This document shows positions 9,245 to 17,906 of a stretch of DNA of 64,000 nt, in pieces. Position numbers and translations under genes: made by a program. Every line of letters starts with the position of its first letter. Within the stretch, counting starts at the first letter, position 1. Source of the stretch: Nostoc sp. ATCC 43529 (GTDB lineage: Bacteria; Cyanobacteriota; Cyanobacteriia; Cyanobacteriales; Nostocaceae); assembly GCA_003326205.1 (NCBI GenBank), contig LWTK01000033.1:158115-222114 (forward strand). Direction: 5' to 3'. The notes below the pieces were generated by a model, which ran no database searches, was not told the DNA's origin, and worked only from the letters and a program-made list of their open reading frames with translations.

Positions 9245-11086
9245 GTGAATAAAAGATGGAGAAACGCAGGGCTGTATGCGCTGCTATTTATTGTTGTCAT
9301 TGCCCTGGGAACAGCATTTTTTGACAAACAACCCCAAAGCAGAGAGACATGGCGCTACAGCCGCTTTATTCAAGAAGTTGAACAAGGCAGAGTAGAAAAA
9401 GTCAGTCTGAGTGCAGACCGTTCTACAGCATTGGTTACACCCAAATACGACCCAAATAAACGGCTCGTAACCTTGGTCAACGACCCAGATTTAATCAATA
9501 CTTTGACATCAAAAGGCGTTGATATTTCAGTATTGCCCCAAACCGACGAAGGATTTTGGTTTAAGGCACTGAGCAGCTTATTTTTCCCTGTATTGCTTTT
9601 GGTTGGCTTATTCTTCTTGCTACGTCGCGCTCAAAGTGGCCCTGGCAGCCAAGCCATGAACTTTGGCAAATCCAAAGCCAGAGTACAAATGGAACCCCAA
9701 ACACAGGTAACATTTGGTGATGTAGCTGGTATCGACCAAGCCAAGTTGGAATTAAACGAAGTCGTAGACTTTTTGAAAAACGCCGATCGCTTTACCGCCG
9801 TTGGTGCAAAAATTCCTAAAGGCGTGCTGTTAGTTGGCCCTCCTGGTACAGGTAAAACCCTCCTGGCTCGTGCCGTAGCTGGTGAAGCAGGCGTACCTTT
9901 CTTCTCAATCTCCGGTTCGGAATTTGTGGAAATGTTCGTGGGTGTCGGTGCTTCCCGCGTCCGCGACTTATTTGAACAAGCCAAATCCAACGCTCCCTGT
10001 ATCGTCTTCATCGATGAAATTGACGCCGTAGGTCGTCAACGGGGTGCAGGTTTAGGTGGTGGTAACGATGAACGGGAACAAACCCTCAACCAGCTACTCA
10101 CAGAAATGGATGGCTTTGAAGGTAACACCGGCATCATCATTATCGCAGCTACTAACCGTCCCGATGTTCTAGATGCAGCACTGTTGCGTCCCGGTCGCTT
10201 TGACCGTCAAGTAGTAGTAGACCGTCCCGACTATTCTGGACGTAGCGAAATCCTCAAAGTACACGCCCGTGGCAAAACCTTGGCGAAAGATGTGGACTTG
10301 GATAAAATCGCTCGTCGTACCCCTGGATTTACCGGTGCAGATTTATCCAACTTGTTAAACGAAGCCGCAATCTTAGCAGCACGGCGGAATTTAACTGAGA
10401 TTTCGATGGATGAAATCAACGATGCGATCGACCGCGTATTAGCCGGGCCAGAAAAGAAAGACCGGGTAATGAGCGAAAAGCGCAAAACCTTGGTAGCATA
10501 TCACGAAGCTGGTCACGCCTTAGTTGGTGCTTTAATGCCCGACTATGACCCAGTACAAAAGATTAGTATCATTCCTCGCGGCCGTGCAGGTGGTTTGACT
10601 TGGTTTACTCCCAGTGAAGACCGCATGGACACTGGTTTATACAGCCGCGCTTATCTGGAAAATCAGATGGCTGTGGCTTTGGGTGGACGCATCGCCGAAG
10701 AATTAATCTTTGGTGAAGAAGAAGTTACCACCGGTGCTTCCAACGACTTGCAGCAAGTAGCCCGTGTAGCCCGTCAGATGATTACCCGATTTGGCATGAG
10801 CGATAAACTTGGCCCAGTCGCCCTCGGTCGTCAACAAGGTAACATGTTCCTGGGACGAGATATCATGTCAGAACGCGATTTCTCTGAAGAAACCGCCGCC
10901 GCCATTGATGAAGAAGTCCGCAAACTTGTGGATGTCGCTTATAGCCGTGCTAAAGAAGTGTTAGTCGGCAACCGCCACATTCTAGATCAATTAGCGCAAA
11001 TGCTGGTTGATAAAGAAACAGTTGATGCTGAAGAATTGCAAGAAATTTTGGCAAATAACGATGTGAAAACTGCTGCGTTTGCCTAA
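9245..11086 (+). CDS. ftsH: ATP-dependent zinc metalloprotease FtsH (FtsH3-like)
   Basis: A membrane-bound AAA+ protease that degrades membrane proteins; in cyanobacteria such proteins act in photosystem II repair and stress control. At 613 residues it is full length. Two N-terminal membrane helices (about 8-26 and 112-128) flank a lumenal/periplasmic domain. Walker A GPPGTGKT is at 198-205, with Walker B IVFIDEID and the SRH after it. The zinc site HEAGH is at 420-424. The start ([12 protein letters not shown]) resembles Synechocystis FtsH3 (Slr1604) from memory. GTG start at 9245 has AGGAGG about 10 bases upstream. A terminator follows. Confidence 0.97.
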   Translation: MNKRWRNAGLYALLFIVVIALGTAFFDKQPQSRETWRYSRFIQEVEQGRVEKVSLSADRSTALVTPKYDPNKRLVTLVNDPDLINTLTSKGVDISVLPQTDEGFWFKALSSLFFPVLLLVGLFFLLRRAQSGPGSQAMNFGKSKARVQMEPQTQVTFGDVAGIDQAKLELNEVVDFLKNADRFTAVGAKIPKGVLLVGPPGTGKTLLARAVAGEAGVPFFSISGSEFVEMFVGVGASRVRDLFEQAKSNAPCIVFIDEIDAVGRQRGAGLGGGNDEREQTLNQLLTEMDGFEGNTGIIIIAATNRPDVLDAALLRPGRFDRQVVVDRPDYSGRSEILKVHARGKTLAKDVDLDKIARRTPGFTGADLSNLLNEAAILAARRNLTEISMDEINDAIDRVLAGPEKKDRVMSEKRKTLVAYHEAGHALVGALMPDYDPVQKISIIPRGRAGGLTWFTPSEDRMDTGLYSRAYLENQMAVALGGRIAEELIFGEEEVTTGASNDLQQVARVARQMITRFGMSDKLGPVALGRQQGNMFLGRDIMSERDFSEETAAAIDEEVRKLVDVAYSRAKEVLVGNRHILDQLAQMLVDKETVDAEELQEILANNDVKTAAFA

Positions 11087-11155
11087 TTAATCAGAAGTTA
11101 TGAATTAGGAGTTAGGAGTTAAGAATAATTCGTGACTTCTAACATTAAAAAATCG

Positions 11156-11194
11156 GGGTAATTCTGGGATTTCTCAGAGTTACCCTGTTTTTTT
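11156..11194 (+). terminator. intrinsic terminator after ftsH
   Basis: Stem GGGTAATTCTG (11156-11166) pairs with CAGAGTTACCC (11175-11185) with one G-T wobble, followed by TGTTTTTTT. It sits 70 bases after the ftsH stop. The rest of the gap to 11403 holds dispersed palindromes of the CTACGCGTAGCTTGC and TAGGAGTACGCC kinds, and no gene. Confidence 0.85.
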
Positions 11195-11403
11195 AACAAG
11201 CTTTGAGTAAAATCCTGGCGAATTGAGGGTTGAAATTTAAACGCATAGGCGCTTCTCTACGAGACGCTACGCGTAGCTTGCTTCTCCGTAGGAGTACGCC
11301 TTCCCGTAGGGTAGGAGCGCAGAGGTAAGCGCAAAGGGACGCAGAGAATTCGCTATGTGAAATGTTGTACTGAGTTAACGTGAACTTCTAAGAAACTTTT
11401 AAG

Positions 11404-11484
11404 CCTGTTGCCTATTGCCTATTGCCTATTGCCTGTTGCCTATTGCCTGTTGCCTATTGCCTGTTGCCTATTGCCTATTGCCTC
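11404..11484. repeat. TTGCCTA/TTGCCTG heptamer tandem repeat
   Basis: About eleven head-to-tail copies of a 7-base unit (TTGCCTA or TTGCCTG). This is the STRR type known from heterocystous cyanobacteria. The tract runs into the 3' end of the Rieske gene at 11468 and supplies its stop codon. Confidence 0.9.
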
Positions 11485-12460
11485 CTATAGTCCCGAAAGT
11501 AACACCCTGTTGTTTGAGCCACTTACGATATGCAATAGAATAGCGATCGCTCGGTAAATGTACTTCTGCTTGCAAATCTAAAGGTAAGCGTCGGGGTTGC
11601 TGAGATTCAACAATGGCAATATCTTGACTAGCAACTTGATTTTGAATATCTAGATACACTTCCACTGGAACTTCACGGGTGCTATTTACCATTAACCAAT
11701 ATTGCGCCACGCACTCCTCTTCATCAATTGGCGTAATTGTATAGAAGACATTTAAACGACGATCTCCAGGGCCGAGTTTAAAGTATGCCACTAGCGGACG
11801 GAAGATGCGGTAATCGTAAGTGTTAAAAATCAGTGGTGCTTGGTGAGGATTCCCCGAATTAAAATCTAGTTCCCATAAACCACATTTGAAACTAATGCCA
11901 TCTGGAAGAGACTCTAATTCATAGTGCGTCAACTCAGGACGACTGGCGTGGGCAAATAATCCCGAATGCATAATTGGGAAGTGTGCCGGATCGATGAAAT
12001 TTTCCAGCGCCCGCAGAGGGCTAGAGTGATAGTGATAGGGGCCGCAGAAAATCTTGCGATAGCCCACATCGTCCCACTCCGAAAACGGAGCTATGTCTTG
12101 TTTTGGTGTCCCTAAACAAACCCAGAGCAAATCGTAACGCTCTTGAACTTGGTAAGTTTTAACACAAGCTTGTGCGGGGGGCGATTGGTCTGGATTAGCC
12201 GGAATTAGTACACATTTCCCTTCGCTGTTAAAGGCTAAGCCGTGATAAGGACAAATAAGGGTATCTTTATTGACATATCCCAGAGAAAGACGAGCGCCAC
12301 GATGAGGGCAAAGGTCTTGCCAAGCTAAGACTTTCTCGCCATTATGCCAGAGGACTAGATCTAAGCCTAATAAGCGTTTGTGCATGACTGTTCCAGGTTG
12401 GAGGTCTTGCGATCGCGCTATTACATACCAATCATTCAGCAAAATCTGGTCTTGCACCAT
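11468..12460 (-). CDS. Rieske [2Fe-2S] non-heme iron oxygenase
   Basis: An aromatic ring-hydroxylating or PaO-type oxygenase: a Rieske centre passes electrons to a mononuclear iron that activates oxygen. Numbered from the ATG at 12460, the Rieske ligands are C51-P-H53 and C70-x-x-H73 (CPHRGA, CPYHGL). The iron site is [12 protein letters not shown]. No C-terminal membrane helix is obvious, unlike plant PaO. ATG 12460 is preferred over the upstream ATG at 12472. The last residues (GTIGGNRQ) and stop are encoded by the heptamer repeat. Substrate unknown. Confidence 0.9.
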   Translation of the reverse strand: MVQDQILLNDWYVIARSQDLQPGTVMHKRLLGLDLVLWHNGEKVLAWQDLCPHRGARLSLGYVNKDTLICPYHGLAFNSEGKCVLIPANPDQSPPAQACVKTYQVQERYDLLWVCLGTPKQDIAPFSEWDDVGYRKIFCGPYHYHSSPLRALENFIDPAHFPIMHSGLFAHASRPELTHYELESLPDGISFKCGLWELDFNSGNPHQAPLIFNTYDYRIFRPLVAYFKLGPGDRRLNVFYTITPIDEEECVAQYWLMVNSTREVPVEVYLDIQNQVASQDIAIVESQQPRRLPLDLQAEVHLPSDRYSIAYRKWLKQQGVTFGTIGGNRQ

Positions 12461-12609
12461 GAGTATCAACACCCATCAGGTCAAATAGTACAGCATTTAT
12501 GCCTGATTTTAGCTACATATCAGAGATCCCAGATAGGTTTTATTAACTTTTGTGTAAATTTTCTTAAATCAGGTTGAGCGTTGTTGAAGCTAATTTCTGT
12601 AGTATCTGA

Positions 12610-13224
12610 TACAACTTTCAAAGAGATAATGGAGGCATAGATACAGTTAGGTCTTCTGTTACCTATACACTGAGCAATTACTTTGATAACTTGATCCTGA
12701 CAGGAAGTAATGCAATCAACGGCACCGGGAATAGTGGAAGTAATAGAATTACAGGCAATAATGCCAATAATGTCCTCAATGGTAGCGGTGGTAACGATAC
12801 GCTAAGTGGTTTGTCTGGTAATGATACTCTAATTGGGGGATCGGGAAATGACGTACTGGTAGGAGGAGGAGGCAACGATAGTTTTAAGTATGCCACAGGT
12901 GCCGCCTTTAGCAATGCCACACTTGGTATAGATACAATCACTGACTTTCAAACAGCAAATGACAAGATAGTCTTAAGTAAGAAAACTTTCACTGCCCTAA
13001 CTAGTAATGTAGGTTTTGGCTTTAGTAAGTCGAGTGAGTTTGCTGTTGTTGCTAATGACGCTGCTGCTGCTACCAGTAAAGCTTTTATTGTCTACAGCCA
13101 GGGAACAGGAAATCTGTTCTATAACCAGAATGGATCTTCGGCTGGTTTTGGAACAGGGGCTGGGTTTGCTACGCTGACGAACAATTCTCTTTTGGCGGCA
13201 GCTAACTTTATTATTGAGGCTTAA
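12610..13224 (+). pseudogene. C-terminal remnant of an RTX (calcium-binding nonapeptide repeat) protein
   Basis: The frame is open from 12610 but lacks any ATG or GTG start; only a TTG at 12691 exists. The codons before that TTG read as good family sequence (GGIDTVRSSVTYTLSNYFDN), so translation there would cut into a domain. RTX nonapeptides follow (GSGGNDTLSGLSGNDTLIGG and similar), then the usual cyanobacterial C-terminal domain beginning GIDTITDFQTANDKIVL. Intact relatives are large secreted calcium-binding proteins. A stop at 12607 and unrelated sequence before it suggest a 5'-deleted remnant. Expression from TTG cannot be excluded. Confidence 0.75.
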
Positions 13225-13991
13225 TACCAATTCTGTATGAAGATGCGCCATATATTATAAGGAACGTAGACGCAAAGCGGCCTGCCGTAAGCTCTGTCAA
13301 AGACGGCAAGCAAGCAAAGAAATAAACAAATACAAGTCAAATAAATTTGGCGCAGCCTCACAAAGAAATGGGATGAGAAGTCTGTATTAGAAGTGGGTCA
13401 ATTCTCTCGATTGACCCACTTTTGCTACGCTACTTCGCTAAAAGCGATCGCAGAACTTTTGAATATCATCTGATTCTTGGCGTTTCCAGGTCGCTATATT
13501 AAAAGCTCGGTCGTAAATACCGAGCTTTTAATATGGGGTTATATACCCCGGAGGTTTAGTTATAGAGTTTCAGTATAAATCACTTATCTGTATAGAGACT
13601 ACCAACCCACTCTGACCAATTCCGGAAAGTTACAAAATTTTTCTAGGCATTTACCAATATCTTTATGGTAGAGCATTAATTTTATTGAATACATTAAATT
13701 ATGATGAAAAACACTGCCGAAAAATTTCTCGCCCATCATGTTAAAATCAATCTATACTCAGCAAATAGAAAGTTTGTTAACCCTCATACAACAAACTTCA
13801 AGGTAGATTAGAGATTTTAAAGAATTACCCCAATTATCTAGAATGCAGAAAATTGATGCATTCTACATAGCACCTCCTACAACAATCAAAAGTCTTCTTC
13901 TCTAAATAATTTCCTAAATCTTTGCAAGACTAGCTTGATAAGTGACTCAACACTTAAGCGATGCCTGAGTTGGGCTACGCCTACGCCGATT
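13225..13991. other. gene-free stretch with hairpins
   Basis: No gene seen in 767 bases. It begins with ATACCAATTCTGTATGAAGA, the end sequence of a repeat also found at 61437. It also carries the terminator-like hairpin at 13392-13424 and a perfect 13-bp hairpin (ATTAAAAGCTCGG at 13498-13510 with its complement at 13520-13532) without a T tract. The remainder is AT-rich. Confidence 0.5.
13392..13424 (+). terminator. strong hairpin terminator
   Basis: AGTGGGTCAAT (13392-13402) pairs perfectly with ATTGACCCACT (13410-13420) over a 7-base loop, followed by TTTGCT. It lies about 170 bases after the RTX remnant and may once have ended that transcript. Confidence 0.6.
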
Positions 13992-14210
13992 TTAAACTTT
14001 AGATGTAGGCTTTAAAAATAGCCATGCCACAAAGAACGTCGCCGCGGTGAATAGTTGCGTCAAATCCAAAGCCGACAGATAGCCATCTGCAAATGAAGCA
14101 ATACTGCGATCTGTAATCCCAAATACCCAAGATGACAACCCAAACAGCCAAATCCCATTCTTGAGATTTCCTACGAATTCCTTAGACTCTGATGGTTTTT
14201 GGTCTTTCAC
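13992..14210 (-). CDS. small hypothetical membrane protein
   Basis: 72 residues from a GTG start preceded by AAGGGAG at good spacing. Two hydrophobic segments (GIWLFGLSSWVFGITD and LFTAATFFVAWLFL) suggest one or two membrane passes. There is a charged N-terminus (MKDQKPSESKE) and no recognised family. The nearby LtrA gene is on the same strand but about 400 bases away, so an operon is unlikely. Coding is supported by the ribosome site and composition only. Confidence 0.5.
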   Translation of the reverse strand: MKDQKPSESKEFVGNLKNGIWLFGLSSWVFGITDRSIASFADGYLSALDLTQLFTAATFFVAWLFLKPTSKV

Positions 14211-14612
14211 GATCTTTTGCTCCCTTGATGGAGAATCTATTGATTAGTGAGAAATACACGCCTAGAAAAACTTTTTGTGATTCTTGAGGCTGAATTTAGA
14301 CTCACCTATTAATAATATTAATAAATATTTCACCTACTTGACTTCACCACCCAAAGGTACATCTCCTAATCTTGACATTCTTCCTTTGGTTCTGCCACCT
14401 CGGATAGACGGTAATAAATTGAGCTTCAAGCGTTACAGCATGAGACTTTAGTGCCGAAATTACACAATCTTTAGACAACTATATAAATATTTATTGATTT
14501 TTTATTTAAAACGCTACTTAAGATAGATGTATTTTAAAGAGTTATTTAACTTTAGATTGCCTGGATACGTCGTAGGGACGCACAGTTGTGCGCCCCAAGG
14601 GTGCGTTAGGAG
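14211..14612. other. gene-free stretch
   Basis: 400 AT-rich bases with a GTGCGCCCCAAGGGTGCGTTAG repeat fragment near 14590. No gene or clear promoter was seen. Confidence 0.4.
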
Positions 14613-15794
14613 TTAGATTTCTGGGTCAGCTAAACGGGTAGTGGGACGACTTTGGTACAAATCTTGAACGACTTGGAGAGCAGAAACTAGGGCAACAAGG
14701 GCAATGATTGTGATAGGTAACAAACCTTTGCCAAAGGAGGCGATCGCTATCAACACCACTGCACCTGCAAGTCGATACTTGGAACGGATTTTACAATAAC
14801 GAATCACCCCAAATGTGTGGAGAATACTGACAGCTAGCGAACATAATGCTACTGAACCGCAGATCAGCCATCGGTGAGAATCTGGTAAAGCCAGAGTTGG
14901 TTTGCTTAACAGGATTTGTTGTACACCGACTCCAGCCGCAGCAATGCCAATCACTAGGGGTAAATGAGTGTACAGCCAGAGATTGACAACACCAACTTTT
15001 CCATGCGTCCGTGCGATCTCAATTGGTTGACCGCCCAGATTATCAAAATAAACCCACCACCAGCTAAAAGCAATAATTAAACCAAATACGGCGGAAATTA
15101 CGGTTAAAGTATTCCATTTCTGTTCAGAAACACCATTGACCACCGCGATAATTGCTTCACCCAAAACAATAATCGTAAACAGTCCGAAACGTTCTGGTAA
15201 ATGCGAAGCGTGAGGGAGTAGTCCTAATTGAAACTTGCGTGCTGTTAAGGGTGTGGCAAAGTCAATGATGATTCCCAATGTCCACAGTGCGAATCGCCAA
15301 GGAATGGGTATAAATGCGGAAATTAACCAAAGTAAAGCAGCGATCGCAAAACCAGTTGCGTAGCGAGTCGTCAAAGGTCTTGCAGAAGGGATGTGTATTC
15401 CAGCACGTACATATTCTATCACCAGCACAGCCCGACCGAGAGCGTAGGAAAGGGCAAAACCAGGAGAACTTTCATCTAAACCGTGGTGTATATTCACGGC
15501 CATTGCTGCTGCTGTCAGCATTTGTATAGCAATCAGCAGCCGGTGTCCAACATCATCACTATCAAAGCGGTTGGCATAAAATGTGGTACCAATCCACGAC
15601 CACCAAACAGGTATAAATAAAACAACAAACCCGAATAATCCTGAAAGTGAGATATCTTCATTGAGATTGTGAGCGAGTTGGGAAACTGCAACTACAAACA
15701 CCAAATCATAAAAAAGTTCTAGCCAAGTGGCATGTCGTTCTTCTTCAGTTTCTTCACCAATGCGTAATCTTGGCGGTTGGATAAAATTTGCCAT
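14613..15794 (-). CDS. ltrA: low temperature requirement protein A (LtrA) family
   Basis: A 393-residue polytopic membrane protein of the LtrA family, named for a Listeria cold-growth gene; its biochemical activity is not established. The diagnostic N-terminus is present: EERHATWLELFYDLVFVVAV, then the WWSWIGTTFYANRFDSDD segment and HLPERFGLFTIIVLGEAI. About ten hydrophobic segments can be counted. It appears monocistronic. The symbol follows the family and is not evidence of cold function here. Confidence 0.92.
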   Translation of the reverse strand: MANFIQPPRLRIGEETEEERHATWLELFYDLVFVVAVSQLAHNLNEDISLSGLFGFVVLFIPVWWSWIGTTFYANRFDSDDVGHRLLIAIQMLTAAAMAVNIHHGLDESSPGFALSYALGRAVLVIEYVRAGIHIPSARPLTTRYATGFAIAALLWLISAFIPIPWRFALWTLGIIIDFATPLTARKFQLGLLPHASHLPERFGLFTIIVLGEAIIAVVNGVSEQKWNTLTVISAVFGLIIAFSWWWVYFDNLGGQPIEIARTHGKVGVVNLWLYTHLPLVIGIAAAGVGVQQILLSKPTLALPDSHRWLICGSVALCSLAVSILHTFGVIRYCKIRSKYRLAGAVVLIAIASFGKGLLPITIIALVALVSALQVVQDLYQSRPTTRLADPEI

Positions 15795-15945
15795 AGTCCT
15801 AAGAGCGAATCGTTAATAACTATCCGTTCGCTCATTTTAAGAGGATGAAGGGTGATTAATTGCAAGTGCTGGAACCTTCCTAAATATTCCTAAAAGTCAA
15901 TGGGACGGTTTTAAAAATATCTGCTCCAAGCCTGCCAAACTACTG

Positions 15946-16028
15946 ATACCAATTCTCTAAAATTCGGCGACAGATTCAAACCTTGAGACCTAGACCAAAT
16001 CTGAATTCTTTAAACTGCGAATTGGTAT
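15946..16028. repeat. 83-bp MITE-like element with ATACCAATTC termini
   Basis: Perfect 10-bp inverted ends, ATACCAATTC (15946-15955) and GAATTGGTAT (16019-16028). Similar ends occur at 13225 and at 61437-61569. It lies just upstream of the duplicated Rpn-type genes. Confidence 0.65.
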
Positions 16029-16135
16029 ATTTTTCAAAGGGTGTATTCCATTCAATCTGAGGAATGGTGCGATCGCTTACTCAAACCACTGCACCAGATA
16101 ATAACAATACCTCATTCAATGGTTGGCGATCGTCA

Positions 16136-16975
16136 ATGTCCTTTGATAATCTCTGCAAACTGCTGTCAGAAAAATATCCAGAACGTTTTGCTAGTTGGGT
16201 TTTGGGAACAGAGCAAACTTGTGTCAAAGTCCTGAAAACCGAATTGAGTATTGAACCGATTCGCGCTGATTATGTAACATTCTTACAACTAGAAGGACGC
16301 ATACTCCACCTGGAATTTCAAACTAAACTAGAGTCTACGCCGCCACTACCGTTGCGGATGCTAGATTATTGGGTGCGGTTGTATCGTTTGTATCGCTTAC
16401 CAATAACGCAAGTTATCGTTTTATTACTTCCGCCTGCACCAGAAACGATAATTGAAACTGCCTTTAGAGTCGAAAGTACTGTTCATGAATATCGCGTGAT
16501 TTGTATCTGGTCAGAAAATCCCGAACCTTTTCTCAATGACCCGGCTTTGTTACCCTTAGCACCACTGACTGCAACCGCACAACCTCAAGCTTTGTTGCAA
16601 CAAGTTGTGGCGAAAGTGAATCAACTTGAGCCAAGACAACGACCAGAAATTTCTACTTACACCCAAATCTTAGCGGGCTTAAAATACAATCAGGACTTGA
16701 TTCGACAAATGTTTCGGGAGGGTATGATGCGCGAGTCAGTTATTTATCAAGAAATTCTCAAAGAAGGCGAACAACAAGGAGAACAACGAGGACGAAAAGC
16801 AGAAGGACAATTACTGATTGTTCGTCTGCTGACTCGGCGTGTGGGAGAATTATCCCAAGAAGTGCTAGAGCGAATTGAAACTCTCTCCTTAGAACAATTA
16901 GAAAATCTTGGCGAAGCTTTGTTGGATTTTCAGGCGATGGCTGATTTAGAAACCTGGTTTAATACATTAGAGTAG
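16136..16975 (+). CDS. Rpn-family PD-(D/E)XK nuclease-like protein with DUF4351-type tail, copy 1
   Basis: 279 residues. This is a cyanobacterial Rpn/transposase-like family protein, related to recombination-promoting nucleases. The core (about 20-130) has the pattern IRADYVTFLQLEGRILHLEFQ, where Asp and the L-E-F-Q strand fit PD-(D/E)XK catalytic positions. A helical, E/R/G-rich linker (EGEQQGEQRGRKAEG) leads into a C-terminal DUF4351-like helical segment (LTRRVGELSQEVLERIETLS). A longer frame starts at 16064, but ATG 16136 matches the start of the second copy, and sequence identity begins there. Nearly identical to the next gene. Confidence 0.85.
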   Translation: MSFDNLCKLLSEKYPERFASWVLGTEQTCVKVLKTELSIEPIRADYVTFLQLEGRILHLEFQTKLESTPPLPLRMLDYWVRLYRLYRLPITQVIVLLLPPAPETIIETAFRVESTVHEYRVICIWSENPEPFLNDPALLPLAPLTATAQPQALLQQVVAKVNQLEPRQRPEISTYTQILAGLKYNQDLIRQMFREGMMRESVIYQEILKEGEQQGEQRGRKAEGQLLIVRLLTRRVGELSQEVLERIETLSLEQLENLGEALLDFQAMADLETWFNTLE

Positions 16976-17003
16976 CAACTCATTAAATTTCATCTCTGTA
17001 TTA

Positions 17004-17855
17004 ATGTCCTTTGATAATCTCTGCAAACTGCTGTCAGAAAAATATCCAGAGCGTTTTGCCAGTTGGGTTTTAGGAACAGAGCAAACTTGTGTCAAAGTCC
17101 TGAAAACCGAATTGAGTATTGAACCGATTCGCGCTGATTATGTAACATTCTTACAACTAGAAGGACGCATACTCCACCTGGAATTTCAAACTAAACTAGA
17201 GTCTACGCCGCCACTACCGTTGCGGATGCTAGATTATTGGGTGCGGTTGTATCGTTTGTATCGCTTACCAATAACGCAAGTTATCGTTTTATTACTTCCG
17301 CCTGCACCAGAAACGATAATTGAAACTGCCTTTAGAGTCGAAAATACTGTTCATGAATATCGCGTGATTTGTATCTGGTCAGAAAATCCCGAACCTTTTC
17401 TCAATGACCCGGCTTTGTTACCCTTAGCACCACTGACTGCAACCGCACAACCTCAAGCTTTGTTGCAACAAGTTGTGGCGAAAGTGAATCAACTTGAGCC
17501 AAGACAACGACCAGAAATTTCTACTTACACCCAAATCTTAGCGGGCTTAAAATACAATCAGGACTTGATTCGACAAATGTTTCGGGAGGGTATGATGCGC
17601 GAGTCAGTTATTTATCAAGAAATTCTCAAAGAAGGGGAACAGCGAGGGGAACAACGAGGACGAGAAGAAGGACGAAAAGCAGAAGGACAATTGCTGATTC
17701 TGCGCCTGCTGACTCGGCGTGTGGGAGAATTACCTCAACAGGTGCTAGAGCGGATTGAAACTCTGTCTTTAGAACAATTAGAAAATCTTGGCGAAGCTTT
17801 GTTGGATTTTCAAGCGATCGCTGATTTAGAAACCTGGTTTAATACATTAGAGTAG
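17004..17855 (+). CDS. Rpn-family nuclease-like protein, tandem copy 2
   Basis: 283 residues, almost identical to the gene 28 bases upstream. By eye the differences are few: S to N after FRVE, a 12-base length change in the Glu/Arg/Gly linker (REEGRKAEG in place of RKAEG), V to L in the DUF4351-type segment, SQE to PQQ, and M to I near the end. Both copies keep the presumed catalytic residues. The copies probably arose by recent tandem duplication or are kept alike by gene conversion. Mobile-nuclease function is inferred from the family. Confidence 0.85.
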   Translation: MSFDNLCKLLSEKYPERFASWVLGTEQTCVKVLKTELSIEPIRADYVTFLQLEGRILHLEFQTKLESTPPLPLRMLDYWVRLYRLYRLPITQVIVLLLPPAPETIIETAFRVENTVHEYRVICIWSENPEPFLNDPALLPLAPLTATAQPQALLQQVVAKVNQLEPRQRPEISTYTQILAGLKYNQDLIRQMFREGMMRESVIYQEILKEGEQRGEQRGREEGRKAEGQLLILRLLTRRVGELPQQVLERIETLSLEQLENLGEALLDFQAIADLETWFNTLE

Positions 17856-17906
17856 CAAAACCTATAGCATCAAACCAGGCAAAAGTCAAACACTTTTTTA
17901 TTGTTT

